Assembly: GCF_030398335.1 (NCBI RefSeq) | Contig: NZ_JAOAOP010000037.1 | Location: 1-36,887, forward strand | DNA length: 36,887 nucleotides | Source: Aquibium sp. A9E412 | GTDB lineage: Bacteria; Pseudomonadota; Alphaproteobacteria; Rhizobiales; Rhizobiaceae | Direction: 5' to 3' | Shown: one piece after another, positions 1 through 9,787 of the stretch | How positions within the stretch are numbered: the first letter of the stretch is position 1 | How the letters are laid out: every line of letters begins with the position of its first letter | Notes under the pieces: generated by a model | Databases searched by the model: none | Told to the model about the DNA's origin: nothing | The model's input: only the letters and a program-made list of their open reading frames with translations | Made by a program: the position numbers and the translations under genes

Positions 1-405
1 CGCCATTTCGCCGAGCTCGGCGCCTATCATTTCGACAGCTGGACGCTCGACGCCAGCTTCGCCAGCTTTCCCTCCGGCCATGCCACGACGGTCGGCGCGG
101 TCACCGCCTCGCTGGCGCTCCTCTTCCCGCGGCTGCGGCTCGCCGCGCTCGTCATCGCCGTGTGGGTCGGCTTCACGCGCGTCGTCGTCGGCGCGCATTA
201 TCCGAGCGATGTGGTCGCGGGGCTGTTCTTCGGCGCCTGGTTCACCTATTTCACGGCTGCGCGCTTCGCGCGGGCGGGCTTCGTCTTCGCGCCGCCGGTC
301 ACCACGATGCCGGCGCCCAAGACGTCGTTCCACCTGCTGCGCGCCGAGGCGCACCGCGCGGCCAAGCGCGCGCTGGCAAAGCTCGACGGCCGGCTCGGCC
401 GGTAG
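1..405 (+). CDS. PAP2-superfamily phosphatase, 3' part only
   Basis: The frame is already open at base 1 and ends with TAG at 403-405, so the start of the gene lies outside the window and only the last 134 codons are seen. Two of the three phosphatidic acid phosphatase type 2 (PAP2) motifs are visible: PSGH at bases 70-81, and a motif with Arg at base 178, catalytic His at 196 and Asp at 208, read as RVVVGAHYPSD. Hydrophobic stretches between and after these motifs fit the membrane core of the family, and the tail is basic. Members remove phosphate from lipid phosphates such as undecaprenyl pyrophosphate, phosphatidylglycerol phosphate or lipid A. Which substrate applies here cannot be told from this fragment. 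Confidence 0.85.
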   Translation, partial: RHFAELGAYHFDSWTLDASFASFPSGHATTVGAVTASLALLFPRLRLAALVIAVWVGFTRVVVGAHYPSDVVAGLFFGAWFTYFTAARFARAGFVFAPPVTTMPAPKTSFHLLRAEAHRAAKRALAKLDGRLGR

Positions 406-448
406 TCGCCGCCGGCGCGCGCGGCCGCGTCCACGCCCCCCGCGCAAG

Positions 449-478
449 TTGACTCTTGCCCGGCAGGCTGACACATCT
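449..478 (+). promoter_or_regulatory. Candidate promoter for asd
   Basis: TTGACT at 449-454 is a good -35 match. The best -10 candidate 17-18 bases on (around 472-478) is poor. The -35 overlaps a GANTC site, GACTC at 451-455. It lies about 100 bases before the asd start. Confidence 0.3.
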
Positions 479-551
479 CTGCCGCCGCGGGGGAATGACC
501 GGACACCAGCGCGGGCGTTCGCGCCCCGCCAAGACAGGAATCGAAGGTCCC

Positions 552-1586
552 ATGGGTTTCAAGATTGCCGTTGCCGGCGCCACCGGAAATGTCGGCCGCG
601 AAATGCTCAACATCCTCGAGGAGCGCGGCTTCCCGGCCGACGAGATCGTGCCGCTCGCCTCGCGCCGCTCGGTCGGCACCGAGGTCTCCTACGGCGACAA
701 GACCCTGAAGGTGAAGGCGCTCGACGCCTACGACTTCTCCGACACCGACCTGTGCCTGATGTCGGCCGGCGGCACGATCTCCAAGGAGCACTCGCCGCGC
801 ATCGGCCGGCAGGGCTGCGTCGTCATCGACAACTCGTCGGCCTGGCGCTACGACGCCGACGTGCCGCTGATCGTGCCGGAGGTCAATCCGGACGCCATCG
901 ACGGCTTCGGCAAGAAGAACATCATCGCCAACCCGAACTGCTCGACCGCGCAGCTCGTCGTCGCGCTCAAGCCGCTGCACGAGGCGGCCGGCATCAAGCG
1001 CGTCGTCGTGTCGACCTACCAGTCGGTCTCCGGCGCCGGCAAGGACGGCATGGACGAGCTGTTCGAGCAGACGCGCGCCGTCTTCGTCGCCGACCCGATC
1101 TCGAACAAGAAGTTCACCAAGCGCATCGCCTTCAACGTGATTCCGCACATCGACGTCTTCATGGAGGACGGCTCGACCAAGGAAGAGTGGAAGATGGTGG
1201 CCGAGACCAAGAAGATGCTGGATCCCAAGATCCGGCTGTTCGCCACCTGCGTGCGCGTGCCCGTCTTCATCGGCCATTCCGAGGCGGTGAACATCGAGTT
1301 CGAGCGCCCGATCACGCCCGACGAGGCGCGCGACATCCTGCGCGAGGCGCCGGGCTGCCTGGTCGTCGACAAGCACGAGGACGGCGGCTACGTGACGCCG
1401 GTCGAGTCGGCCGGCGAGGACGCCACCTACATCAGCCGCATCCGCGAGGATGCGACGGCCGAGAACGGCCTGGCGCTGTGGGTGGTGTCGGACAATCTGC
1501 GCAAGGGGGCGGCGCTCAACACGGTGCAGATCGCCGAGCTGCTCGTCGCGCGCGGCCTGATCACGCCGAAGAAGCAGGCCGCCTGA
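552..1586 (+). CDS. asd: Aspartate-semialdehyde dehydrogenase
   Basis: The 344-residue product has the usual length for bacterial Asd. It reduces L-aspartyl-4-phosphate to L-aspartate-4-semialdehyde with NADPH, the branch point to lysine, diaminopimelate, threonine and methionine. The N-terminus starts MGFKIAVAGATGNVGREML, with the dinucleotide-binding loop GATGNVG. The catalytic cysteine is Cys130 in the motif NPNCSTAQ. The active-site region QSVSGAGKDGMDEL follows, and HSEAVNIE lies in the C-terminal half. I chose the ATG at 552 rather than upstream in-frame codons because homology begins there and a purine-rich ribosome site (AGGAATCGAAGG) lies just before it. The gene stands alone and faces phaR convergently, with two hairpins between them. 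Confidence 0.96.
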   Translation: MGFKIAVAGATGNVGREMLNILEERGFPADEIVPLASRRSVGTEVSYGDKTLKVKALDAYDFSDTDLCLMSAGGTISKEHSPRIGRQGCVVIDNSSAWRYDADVPLIVPEVNPDAIDGFGKKNIIANPNCSTAQLVVALKPLHEAAGIKRVVVSTYQSVSGAGKDGMDELFEQTRAVFVADPISNKKFTKRIAFNVIPHIDVFMEDGSTKEEWKMVAETKKMLDPKIRLFATCVRVPVFIGHSEAVNIEFERPITPDEARDILREAPGCLVVDKHEDGGYVTPVESAGEDATYISRIREDATAENGLALWVVSDNLRKGAALNTVQIAELLVARGLITPKKQAA

Positions 1587-1593
1587 GGCCTTT

Positions 1594-1616
1594 CCGGGCC
1601 GGGCCGCCCGGCCCGG
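1594..1616. terminator. Hairpin between convergent asd and phaR
   Basis: A perfect 10-bp stem (CCGGGCCGGG and its complement) with a 3-base loop starts 8 bases after the asd stop. There is no T-run on either side, so it is either a weak or factor-assisted terminator, or an mRNA 3'-end stabiliser. Confidence 0.5.
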
Positions 1617-1630
1617 TCTGCAGGCGCGGC

Positions 1631-1653
1631 GCGGCGGCTTCGCGGGCCGCCGC
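1631..1653 (-). terminator. Hairpin directly after the phaR stop
   Basis: GCGGCGGC at 1631-1638 pairs with GCCGCCGC at 1646-1653 around a 7-base loop, and the phaR stop codon is immediately adjacent at 1654. It has no clear T-run. Confidence 0.45.
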
Positions 1654-2283
1654 TCAGCCCTTGTCCATGGAATCGATCTTGCGCTGCATGGCGGCGATCT
1701 GGTCGCGCAGGTCGCGCAGGTCGTCCTGCTGCGGCTCGCCTTCGTGCGCCGGCTTCGTCTCCGGCCGGTCGGCGGCCGGCTCGGCGCCGTTCGACGCGGC
1801 GCCGGGAAACGGCGTGAACATGCGCATCGCGTTCTGGAACATCTCCATGTTGCGGCGCGCCTGCTCCTCCATCATCTTCATCGGCGCGGCCATGTTCATC
1901 ATGTCCATCGGCGACTGGCCGAAGGTCTCGCGCATCTGCTCGCGCAGCCGCTCCTGCTCCTTGGAGAAGGCGATCATCGACTGCTCGAGGAAGCTCGGCA
2001 CGATCATCTGCATCTGATCGCCGTAAAACGAGATGAGCTGGCGCAGAAAGGGCACCGGCAGCATGCTCTGCCCCTCCTTGCGGTTCTCCAGCTCGAAGAT
2101 GATCTGGGTCAGCACCGAATGGGTGATGTCGGTCCCGGTTTTGGCGTCCTGCACGACGAAGTCCTCGTCGCGCTTGACCATGTCGGCGAGGTCCTCGAGC
2201 GTCACATAGGTGCTGGTGCCCGTGTTGTAGAGCCGGCGGTTGGCGTATTTCTTGATCACCACCGTGTCGTTCTTGGCGGGCAT
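1654..2283 (-). CDS. phaR: Polyhydroxyalkanoate synthesis repressor PhaR
   Basis: The 209-residue product is a PhaR-type regulator (called AniA in some rhizobia). In this family PhaR binds both DNA and polyhydroxybutyrate granules and represses phasin and pha genes until polymer appears. The N-terminal PHB-accumulation DNA-binding domain is plain: residues about 6-65 carry VIKKYANRRLYNTGTSTYVT followed by LEDLADMVKRDEDF. A second PHB-accumulation repeat follows (about 70-110). The Met-rich middle and the C-terminal segment DLRDQIAAMQRKIDSM look like coiled coil. The start at 2283 is set by homology and by a strong AGGGAGG ribosome site 7 bases upstream (complement of 2290-2296); a longer in-frame extension to 2514 looks non-coding. 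It is divergent from phaA across 242 bases. Confidence 0.94.
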   Translation of the reverse strand: MPAKNDTVVIKKYANRRLYNTGTSTYVTLEDLADMVKRDEDFVVQDAKTGTDITHSVLTQIIFELENRKEGQSMLPVPFLRQLISFYGDQMQMIVPSFLEQSMIAFSKEQERLREQMRETFGQSPMDMMNMAAPMKMMEEQARRNMEMFQNAMRMFTPFPGAASNGAEPAADRPETKPAHEGEPQQDDLRDLRDQIAAMQRKIDSMDKG

Positions 2284-2388
2284 CAGGGGCCTCCCTGTCT
2301 GCGCGGCCGTCGGGGCGACGGGCGGCCGCGGCACCGTCGCGGCGAGGATATGCGCAAACCGGCGGCAAATGAAAGCGCTTTGTGCAGC

Positions 2389-2406
2389 GCGGCAGATGCC
2401 TGCCGC
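2389..2406. promoter_or_regulatory. Candidate PhaR operator, phaR-phaA intergenic palindrome
   Basis: GCGGCAG-ATGC-CTGCCGC is a perfect 7-bp inverted repeat with a 4-base centre. It sits in a TGC-rich stretch and contains the CTGC/GCAG core described for PhaR sites in Paracoccus. A 10-bp palindrome AAAGCGCTTT lies beside it at 2372-2381. The position between divergent phaR and phaA fits autoregulation and phaA control. The assignment to PhaR is inference. Confidence 0.4.
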
Positions 2407-2445
2407 ATTGCGGCGCAAACGGGCGCCGCATGGCCCGCGCACCGT

Positions 2446-2474
2446 TTGACTCGGTTCCCGGATCGGGCAAGAAC
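2446..2474 (+). promoter_or_regulatory. Candidate promoter for phaA
   Basis: TTGACT at 2446-2451 is a good -35. The -10 sequence about 17 bases later (AAGAAC at 2469) is weak. GACTC at 2448-2452 is a GANTC site overlapping the -35. It lies 80 bases before the phaA start. Confidence 0.27.
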
Positions 2475-2525
2475 AAGCGGAACCGCGGCTGCCGGGCCGC
2501 CATCCAATTGTCACGGGAGACAGTC

Positions 2526-3710
2526 ATGACCGCCACGAACGCCATCGTCGTCGCCGGTGCCGCGCGCACCCCGGTGGGCTCCTTCAACGGCTCCTTCGCC
2601 AGCCTGCCGGCGCATGATCTCGGCGCGGTCGCCATCCGCGAGGCGCTGGCGCGCGCCGGCGTCGAGGGCGGCGAGGTCGACGAGGTGATCCTCGGCCAGG
2701 TGCTGACCGCCGGCCAGGGCCAGAACCCGGCACGCCAGGCGGCGATCGCGGCCGGCGTGCCGGAATCGGCCACCGCCTGGGGCCTCAACCAGGTGTGCGG
2801 CTCGGGTCTCAGGACGATCGCCATCGGCATGCAGCAGATCGCCGCCGGCGACGCCGGCATCATCGTGGCGGGCGGCCAGGAGTCGATGTCGCTGGCGCCG
2901 CACTGCGCGCATCTGCGCAACGGGGTGAAGATGGGCGACTACGCGATGATCGACACGATGATCCGCGACGGCCTGTGGGACGCCTTCAACGGCTACCACA
3001 TGGGCGTGACGGCGGAGAACGTGGCGCGCCAGTTCCAGATCACCCGCGAGGTGCAGGACGCCTTCGCGCTCGCCTCGCAGAACAAGGCGGAGGCGGCCCA
3101 GAAGGCCGGCCGCTTCGACGAGGAGATCGTTCCCGTCACCGTCAAGTCGCGCAAGGGCGACACCGTCGTCGACAAGGACGAGTACATCCGCCACGGCGCC
3201 ACGCTGGACGGCATGCAGAAGCTGCGCCCGGCCTTCGACAAGGAAGGCTCGGTGACGGCGGCCAACGCCTCGGGCATCAACGACGGGGCGGCCGCCATCG
3301 TGCTGATGAGCGAGGCGGAGGCCGAGCGGCGCGGCGTGAAGCCGCTTGCCCGGCTCGTCTCCTGGGCGACGGCCGGCGTCGACCCGAAGATCATGGGCAC
3401 CGGGCCGATCCCCGCCTCGCGCAAGGCGCTGGAGAAGGCGGGCTGGAAGCCGGAGGATCTCGATCTGGTCGAGGCCAACGAGGCGTTCGCCGCGCAGGCC
3501 TGCGCGGTCAACAGCGACATGGGCTGGAACCCGGAGATCGTCAACGTCAATGGCGGGGCGATCGCCATCGGCCATCCGATCGGCGCGTCCGGCGCGCGCA
3601 TCTTCAACACGCTGGTCTACGAGATGCGCCGGCGCGGCGCCAGGAAGGGGCTTGCCACGCTGTGCATCGGCGGCGGCATGGGCGTCGCCATGTGCGTCGA
3701 GGCGCTCTAG
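2526..3710 (+). CDS. phaA: Acetyl-CoA acetyltransferase (beta-ketothiolase) PhaA
   Basis: This is a 394-residue biosynthetic thiolase that condenses two acetyl-CoA into acetoacetyl-CoA, the first step of polyhydroxybutyrate synthesis. All catalytic residues are present: the acylated Cys91 in NQVCGSGLR, His350 in [16 protein letters not shown] and Cys380 in CIGGGMG. These match the classic Zoogloea positions shifted by two. The start at 2526 has a GGGAGA ribosome site and begins [20 protein letters not shown], as is usual. Together with phaB downstream and the divergent phaR, the PHB role is well supported, although thiolases of this type also serve ketone-body and amino-acid breakdown. No PHA synthase gene is in this window. 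Confidence 0.95.
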   Translation: MTATNAIVVAGAARTPVGSFNGSFASLPAHDLGAVAIREALARAGVEGGEVDEVILGQVLTAGQGQNPARQAAIAAGVPESATAWGLNQVCGSGLRTIAIGMQQIAAGDAGIIVAGGQESMSLAPHCAHLRNGVKMGDYAMIDTMIRDGLWDAFNGYHMGVTAENVARQFQITREVQDAFALASQNKAEAAQKAGRFDEEIVPVTVKSRKGDTVVDKDEYIRHGATLDGMQKLRPAFDKEGSVTAANASGINDGAAAIVLMSEAEAERRGVKPLARLVSWATAGVDPKIMGTGPIPASRKALEKAGWKPEDLDLVEANEAFAAQACAVNSDMGWNPEIVNVNGGAIAIGHPIGASGARIFNTLVYEMRRRGARKGLATLCIGGGMGVAMCVEAL

Positions 3711-3837
3711 ATCGTGCTGCGGCGACGCGGGCAGCGGTCGTGGCACGCGCTTGCGGCCGGTCTCGCCGGTCCTGCGGCGCGTCGGCCACGGCCGCTGATT
3801 TCACGTGGCTGCAACATGCACTAGGCACAACGCCCGC

Positions 3838-3864
3838 GGGCCGGCCGGATCGGCCGGCCCTTTT
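3838..3864 (+). terminator. Rho-independent terminator between phaA and phaB
   Basis: A perfect 10-bp stem (GGGCCGGCCG at 3838-3847 with its complement at 3851-3860), a GAT loop and an immediate TTTT form a textbook intrinsic terminator. It lies 128 bases after phaA and 58 before phaB. It should uncouple phaB from phaA, or act as an attenuator in the phaB leader. TGC-rich sequence just upstream (3809-3824) could hold a second PhaR site or a phaB promoter. Confidence 0.7.
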
Positions 3865-3921
3865 CACGACAAGCCCGGCCAACGGGCGGCAGCAACCATC
3901 GACAACAGGGGAACGACGAGG

Positions 3922-4644
3922 ATGAGCAGGACGGCACTTGTCACCGGAGGCACGCGCGGCATCGGCGCGGCGATCTCCATGGCACTCAAGGAGGCGGGCT
4001 ACCGCGTCGCCGCGAACTATGCGGGCAACGACGAGGCGGCCGAGACATTCAAGGCGGAGACGGGCATTCCGGTCTTCAAGTGGTCGGTGGCCGACTACCA
4101 GGCCTGCGTCGACGGCATCAAGGCCGTGCAAGACGCGGTCGGCCCGGTCGACGTGCTGGTCAACAACGCCGGCATCACGCGCGACGCGATGTTCCACAAG
4201 ATGACGCCGGAGCAGTGGCGCGCCGTCATCGACACCAACCTGTCGGGCGTCTTCAACATGACGCATCCGCTGTGGCCGGGCATGCGCGAGCGCAAGTTCG
4301 GGCGCATCATCACCATCTCGTCGATCAACGGCCAGAAGGGCCAGGCGGGCCAGGCCAACTACTCGGCCGCCAAGGCCGGCGACATCGGCTTCACCAAGGC
4401 GCTGGCGCAGGAGGGCGCGCGCGCCGGCATCACCGTCAACGTGATCTGCCCGGGCTACATCGCCACCGACATGGTGATGGCGGTTCCCGAGGCGGTGCGC
4501 GAGAAGATCATCGGCCAGATCCCGGTCGGCCGGCTTGGCGAGACGGCCGAGATCGCGCGCTGCGTCGTCTTCCTGGCCTCCGACGACGCCGGCTTCATCA
4601 CCGGCTCGACCCTGACGGCGAACGGCGGCCAGTATCTCGCCTGA
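3922..4644 (+). CDS. phaB: Acetoacetyl-CoA reductase PhaB
   Basis: This is a 240-residue short-chain dehydrogenase that reduces acetoacetyl-CoA to (R)-3-hydroxybutyryl-CoA with NADPH, the second PHB step. It has the nucleotide loop TGGTRGIG near residue 8, the NNAG motif, and the catalytic set Ser134, Tyr147 and Lys151 in ISSINGQKGQAGQANYSAAK. The SSINGQKGQ-GQ-NYSAAK string is characteristic of PhaB rather than FabG. The family length is about 241. The start at 3922 follows GGGGAACGACGAGG. It lies 211 bases downstream of phaA with an intrinsic terminator between, so it may have its own promoter. Confidence 0.94.
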   Translation: MSRTALVTGGTRGIGAAISMALKEAGYRVAANYAGNDEAAETFKAETGIPVFKWSVADYQACVDGIKAVQDAVGPVDVLVNNAGITRDAMFHKMTPEQWRAVIDTNLSGVFNMTHPLWPGMRERKFGRIITISSINGQKGQAGQANYSAAKAGDIGFTKALAQEGARAGITVNVICPGYIATDMVMAVPEAVREKIIGQIPVGRLGETAEIARCVVFLASDDAGFITGSTLTANGGQYLA

Positions 4645-4692
4645 GGCTCCGGACGACGCCTCGTGCGCCCGCGCGCATCACCGGCATTCGTT

Positions 4693-4716
4693 AACGGCGC
4701 CCGCGGGCGCCGTTTT
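4693..4716 (+). terminator. Rho-independent terminator after phaB
   Basis: AACGGCGCCC at 4693-4702 pairs with GGGCGCCGTT at 4705-4714, and the stem runs into TTTT at 4713-4716. It begins 48 bases after the phaB stop. Confidence 0.7.
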
Positions 4717-4766
4717 CGCGCGCCGTGCCGAAACGGCACGCAACCGTTAACGGCCGGCCGCCCGTG

Positions 4767-4825
4767 CCTGTGGAGTGCCTGTGGGCATTGCGTGGACAGC
4801 CTGTGGACAACACCACATGTTGTGG
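4767..4825. repeat. Tandem 11-bp DnaA-box-like repeats
   Basis: Four successive 11-mers read CCTGTGGAGTG (4767), CCTGTGGGCAT (4778), TGCGTGGACAG (4789) and CCTGTGGACAA (4800). The GTGG core recurs exactly every 11 bases (4770, 4781, 4792, 4803), close to one helical turn. On the other strand the last unit reads TTGTCCACA, one mismatch from the DnaA box TTATCCACA, while the others have three mismatches. The inverted repeat CCACA-TGT-TGTGG follows at 4813-4825. DnaA binding is inference. Confidence 0.45.
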
Positions 4826-4854
4826 CGGACGAAACGGGAACATCGGCGCCGCGC

Positions 4855-4900
4855 TGATTCGTCGCCGTTTCGTTCCGGCTTTGATCGAAGCGTTAACGCG
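4855..4900 (+). repeat. 46-bp imperfect direct repeat, copy 1
   Basis: It starts TGATTCGTCGCCG and continues TTTCGTTCC; 21 of the first 22 bases match copy 2 at 5127. It ends with GTTAACGCG at the same offset (37 bases) as in copy 2. It contains one GANTC site. Confidence 0.6.
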
Positions 4901-5126
4901 AGCGTGCCGCCGGCCGCCGGCGCGGTTAAGGCATGCTTCATTTTTCCTAACGAAACCGGCCGCTTGGCGGCCGCCCGGCGCGGCACCGGGGCGGCCGGCG
5001 GGCAAAAGGTTAACGCCGGCCGGCGGATGGCGCCGGCACAGCGCGCGGCCGATTCAGCATCTGGTGGCAAAACCGTCGCCGAACCCATATCTAGGGGTGA
5101 ACAAAGCCGGAATCGGCGCGAGTCAG

Positions 5127-5172
5127 TGATTCGTCGCCGATTCGTTCCAGACTCGTTCCGGCCGTTAACGCG
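5127..5172 (+). repeat. 46-bp imperfect direct repeat, copy 2
   Basis: This is the second copy of the repeat seen at 4855-4900, offset by 272 bases. It carries three GANTC sites (5128, 5139, 5150), with a fourth just before it at 5120. GTTAACGCG sits at 5164 as in copy 1. Confidence 0.6.
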
Positions 5173-5253
5173 CACCGTCCCTGCTGCGCCCGCGATGCCG
5201 CGACTGTCCGCCGGCAGGGACTTGAAGCGCCGGACCCGGCCGGCCATTTGCCT

Positions 5254-5282
5254 TTGAACCGCCCGCACGGGCGTGGTAACCG
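5254..5282 (+). promoter_or_regulatory. Candidate promoter for the helicase gene
   Basis: TTGAAC at 5254-5259 and TAACCG at 5277-5282 are 17 bases apart. A small inverted repeat CGCCCG-CA-CGGGCG fills the spacer. It is 49 bases before the start codon. The -10 is weak. Confidence 0.3.
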
Positions 5283-5330
5283 AGGCCGACACCGGACGCC
5301 TCATCCCGACAGGGGCCGCTTTCCGCCATC

Positions 5331-8561
<3,231 letters not shown>

Positions 8562-8566
8562 TGGCC

Positions 8567-8947
8567 ATGGCGGGCGACAGGCAGCGCATCGACCGGTGGC
8601 TGTTCTTCGCCCGCGTCGTCAAGTCGCGCTCGCTGGCCGCCCGCCTGGCGCAGTCGGGCCGGGTGCGCGTCAACCGCGAGAAGATCGCCCAGGCCGCGCA
8701 CGCGGTGAAGCCGGGCGACGTGCTGACCATCACGCTCGACCGGCAGGTTCTGGTCTACCGGGTGCTGGCGCCCGGCGCGCGGCGCGGGCCGGCCGCCGAG
8801 GCGCGGCTGCTCTACGAGGACCTGTCGCCGCCGCCCGCGCCGCGCGAGCGCGAGCCGATCCCGCCGCCGGGGCTGCGCGAGGCCGGTGCCGGGCGGCCGA
8901 CCAAGCGCGAGCGGCGGGCGCTGGAGCGCTGGCGCGGCGAGGATTGA
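8567..8947 (+). CDS. S4-domain RNA-binding protein, Hsp15-like
   Basis: The product is 126 residues. The N-terminal S4 fold (residues about 6-65) reads QRIDRWLFFARVVKSRSLAA followed by GRVRVNREKI and PGDVLTI, the pattern of heat-shock protein 15 (HslR). The tail is basic and Pro/Arg-rich. In E. coli Hsp15 binds free 50S subunits carrying stalled peptidyl-tRNA; that role here is by family only. ATG at 8567 is 5 bases after the helicase stop; an in-frame GTG at 8561 overlapping that stop is an alternative. The pairing with an RNA helicase suggests a shared RNA or ribosome task. Confidence 0.87.
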   Translation: MAGDRQRIDRWLFFARVVKSRSLAARLAQSGRVRVNREKIAQAAHAVKPGDVLTITLDRQVLVYRVLAPGARRGPAAEARLLYEDLSPPPAPREREPIPPPGLREAGAGRPTKRERRALERWRGED

Positions 8948-9008
8948 AGCCCCGCCGGCGGCCGCGCAAAACGGTTCTCCCATCGCCGCCCCGCGCGACA
9001 GCCGCGAC

Positions 9009-9052
9009 CCTTGTCACCGCATGGCAAAGCGGCTACCTGACCGCTGACAAGG
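9009..9052 (+). promoter_or_regulatory. Candidate fdxA promoter flanked by an inverted repeat
   Basis: TTGTCA (9011-9016) and TACCTG (9034-9039) are separated by 17 bases. An 8-bp inverted repeat, CCTTGTCA at 9009-9016 and TGACAAGG at 9045-9052, brackets the promoter and could be an operator. The start codon is 31 bases downstream. Confidence 0.38.
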
Positions 9053-9082
9053 CCCCTGGAAGGCAACAGCCGGACGTCCGCA

Positions 9083-9421
9083 ATGACCTATTTGGTGACC
9101 GACAACTGCATCAAGTGCAAGTACATGGACTGCGTGGAGGTGTGTCCGGTGGACTGCTTCTACGAGGGCGAGAACATGCTCGTGATCCATCCCGACGAGT
9201 GCATCGACTGCGGCGTGTGCGAGCCCGAATGCCCGGCCGACGCGATCAAGCCGGACACCGAGCCGGGACTCGACAAGTGGTTGCAGGTCAACACCGAATA
9301 CGCGGAAAAGTGGCCCAACATCACGATCAAGCGCGACCCGCCGCCGGAAGCCGAGAAGTATGACGGCGAGGAAGGCAAGTTCGAGAAGTACTTCTCGCCG
9401 GAGCCCGGCGAGGGCGACTGA
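9083..9421 (+). CDS. fdxA: Seven-iron (3Fe-4S/4Fe-4S) ferredoxin FdxA
   Basis: The product is 112 residues and closely follows Azotobacter ferredoxin I, starting [20 protein letters not shown]. Cysteines 9, 17 and 50 should hold the 3Fe-4S cluster and 21, 40, 43 and 46 the 4Fe-4S cluster; Cys12 and Cys25 are the extra conserved pair. The second binding motif is [12 protein letters not shown]. The C-terminal half ([20 protein letters not shown]) is the usual FdxA extension, ending acidic. It is a small soluble electron carrier, and its specific redox partner is not shown by context. It lies upstream of carD and rpoH2. Confidence 0.95.
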   Translation: MTYLVTDNCIKCKYMDCVEVCPVDCFYEGENMLVIHPDECIDCGVCEPECPADAIKPDTEPGLDKWLQVNTEYAEKWPNITIKRDPPPEAEKYDGEEGKFEKYFSPEPGEGD

Positions 9422-9787
9422 GCAGCACGCCGGCGCACGGGCGCCGCGGGCTGGTCGCGCATGCCCGCCAGGGCCGGCACGGGGTCCGGCCGGGGCGATT
9501 TCGCGCATGCGGCAAATTGTTGATTCTCTCGGCTTTTTATGTTACCGTGCCAAAACATGCCGGTGACCAATCTCGATCATGGCGCGGACGCGTTAATCAC
9601 TGAAAGGTGACAACAACACCCCGGACCAAGGCAACTTGGCCACGCCGGCGCTTTTTCCACGTCCGCCTGGTCCCGCCCGGTCCCTCGACGCGTTCCTCAG
9701 CGACCGGCCGCGCTTGCGGCGTCCCCGGCGTCCGGCTGGCGGCAGACGACACGTCGGCCGCCCATAAAAAACAGGAGTCTAAGGCGT
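9422..9787. other. 366-base intergenic region before carD
   Basis: No gene is supported here. A small hairpin CGGCGC-ACGG-GCGCCG (9431-9446) follows the fdxA stop. An AT-richer stretch at 9511-9560 holds the candidate carD promoter and a GANTC site (9522-9526). The rest is GC-rich leader ending in an AGGAG ribosome site at about 9773. The leader of roughly 240 bases is long, but I found no riboswitch fold. Confidence 0.5.
9517..9543 (+). promoter_or_regulatory. Candidate promoter for carD
   Basis: TTGTTG at 9517-9522 and TATGTT at 9538-9543 are 15 bases apart in the most AT-rich stretch of this gap. The spacing is short. GATTC (a GANTC site) at 9522-9526 overlaps the -35 end. Confidence 0.3.

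Larger units (their letters stand above)
4645..5330. other. 686-base gene-free region rich in regulatory-looking sites
   Basis: No convincing gene lies here. The region holds the phaB terminator (4693-4716), an inverted repeat CGTGCCG-AAA-CGGCACG (4724-4740), four 11-bp-spaced DnaA-box-like repeats (4767-4810), a small inverted repeat CCACA-TGT-TGTGG (4813-4825) and two copies of a 46-bp repeat (4855-4900 and 5127-5172). It also has five GTTAAC palindromes (4690, 4746, 4892, 5009, 5164) and six GANTC sites (4856, 5051, 5120, 5128, 5139, 5150). A possible -10-like TATCTA is at 5088-5093. It looks like a compound control region, an unannotated RNA locus or a DnaA-binding locus; the sequence alone does not decide. 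Confidence 0.6.

Noticed and set aside
5088-5093. TATCTA as the -10 of a separate transcript
   Set aside because: The only -35 at proper distance (TGGCAA, 5065-5070) is poor and no gene or defined RNA follows.
4725-5257. Short plus and minus open frames in the phaB-helicase gap
   Set aside because: They overlap one another, carry no recognisable domain and cross repeats and palindromes. Their composition is that of non-coding DNA.
4645-5330. Calling the region the chromosomal origin oriC
   Set aside because: DnaA-like boxes and GANTC sites are suggestive, but only one box is near consensus, no strong AT-rich unwinding segment is seen and the usual neighbour hemE is absent. It is kept as a finding, not a feature call.
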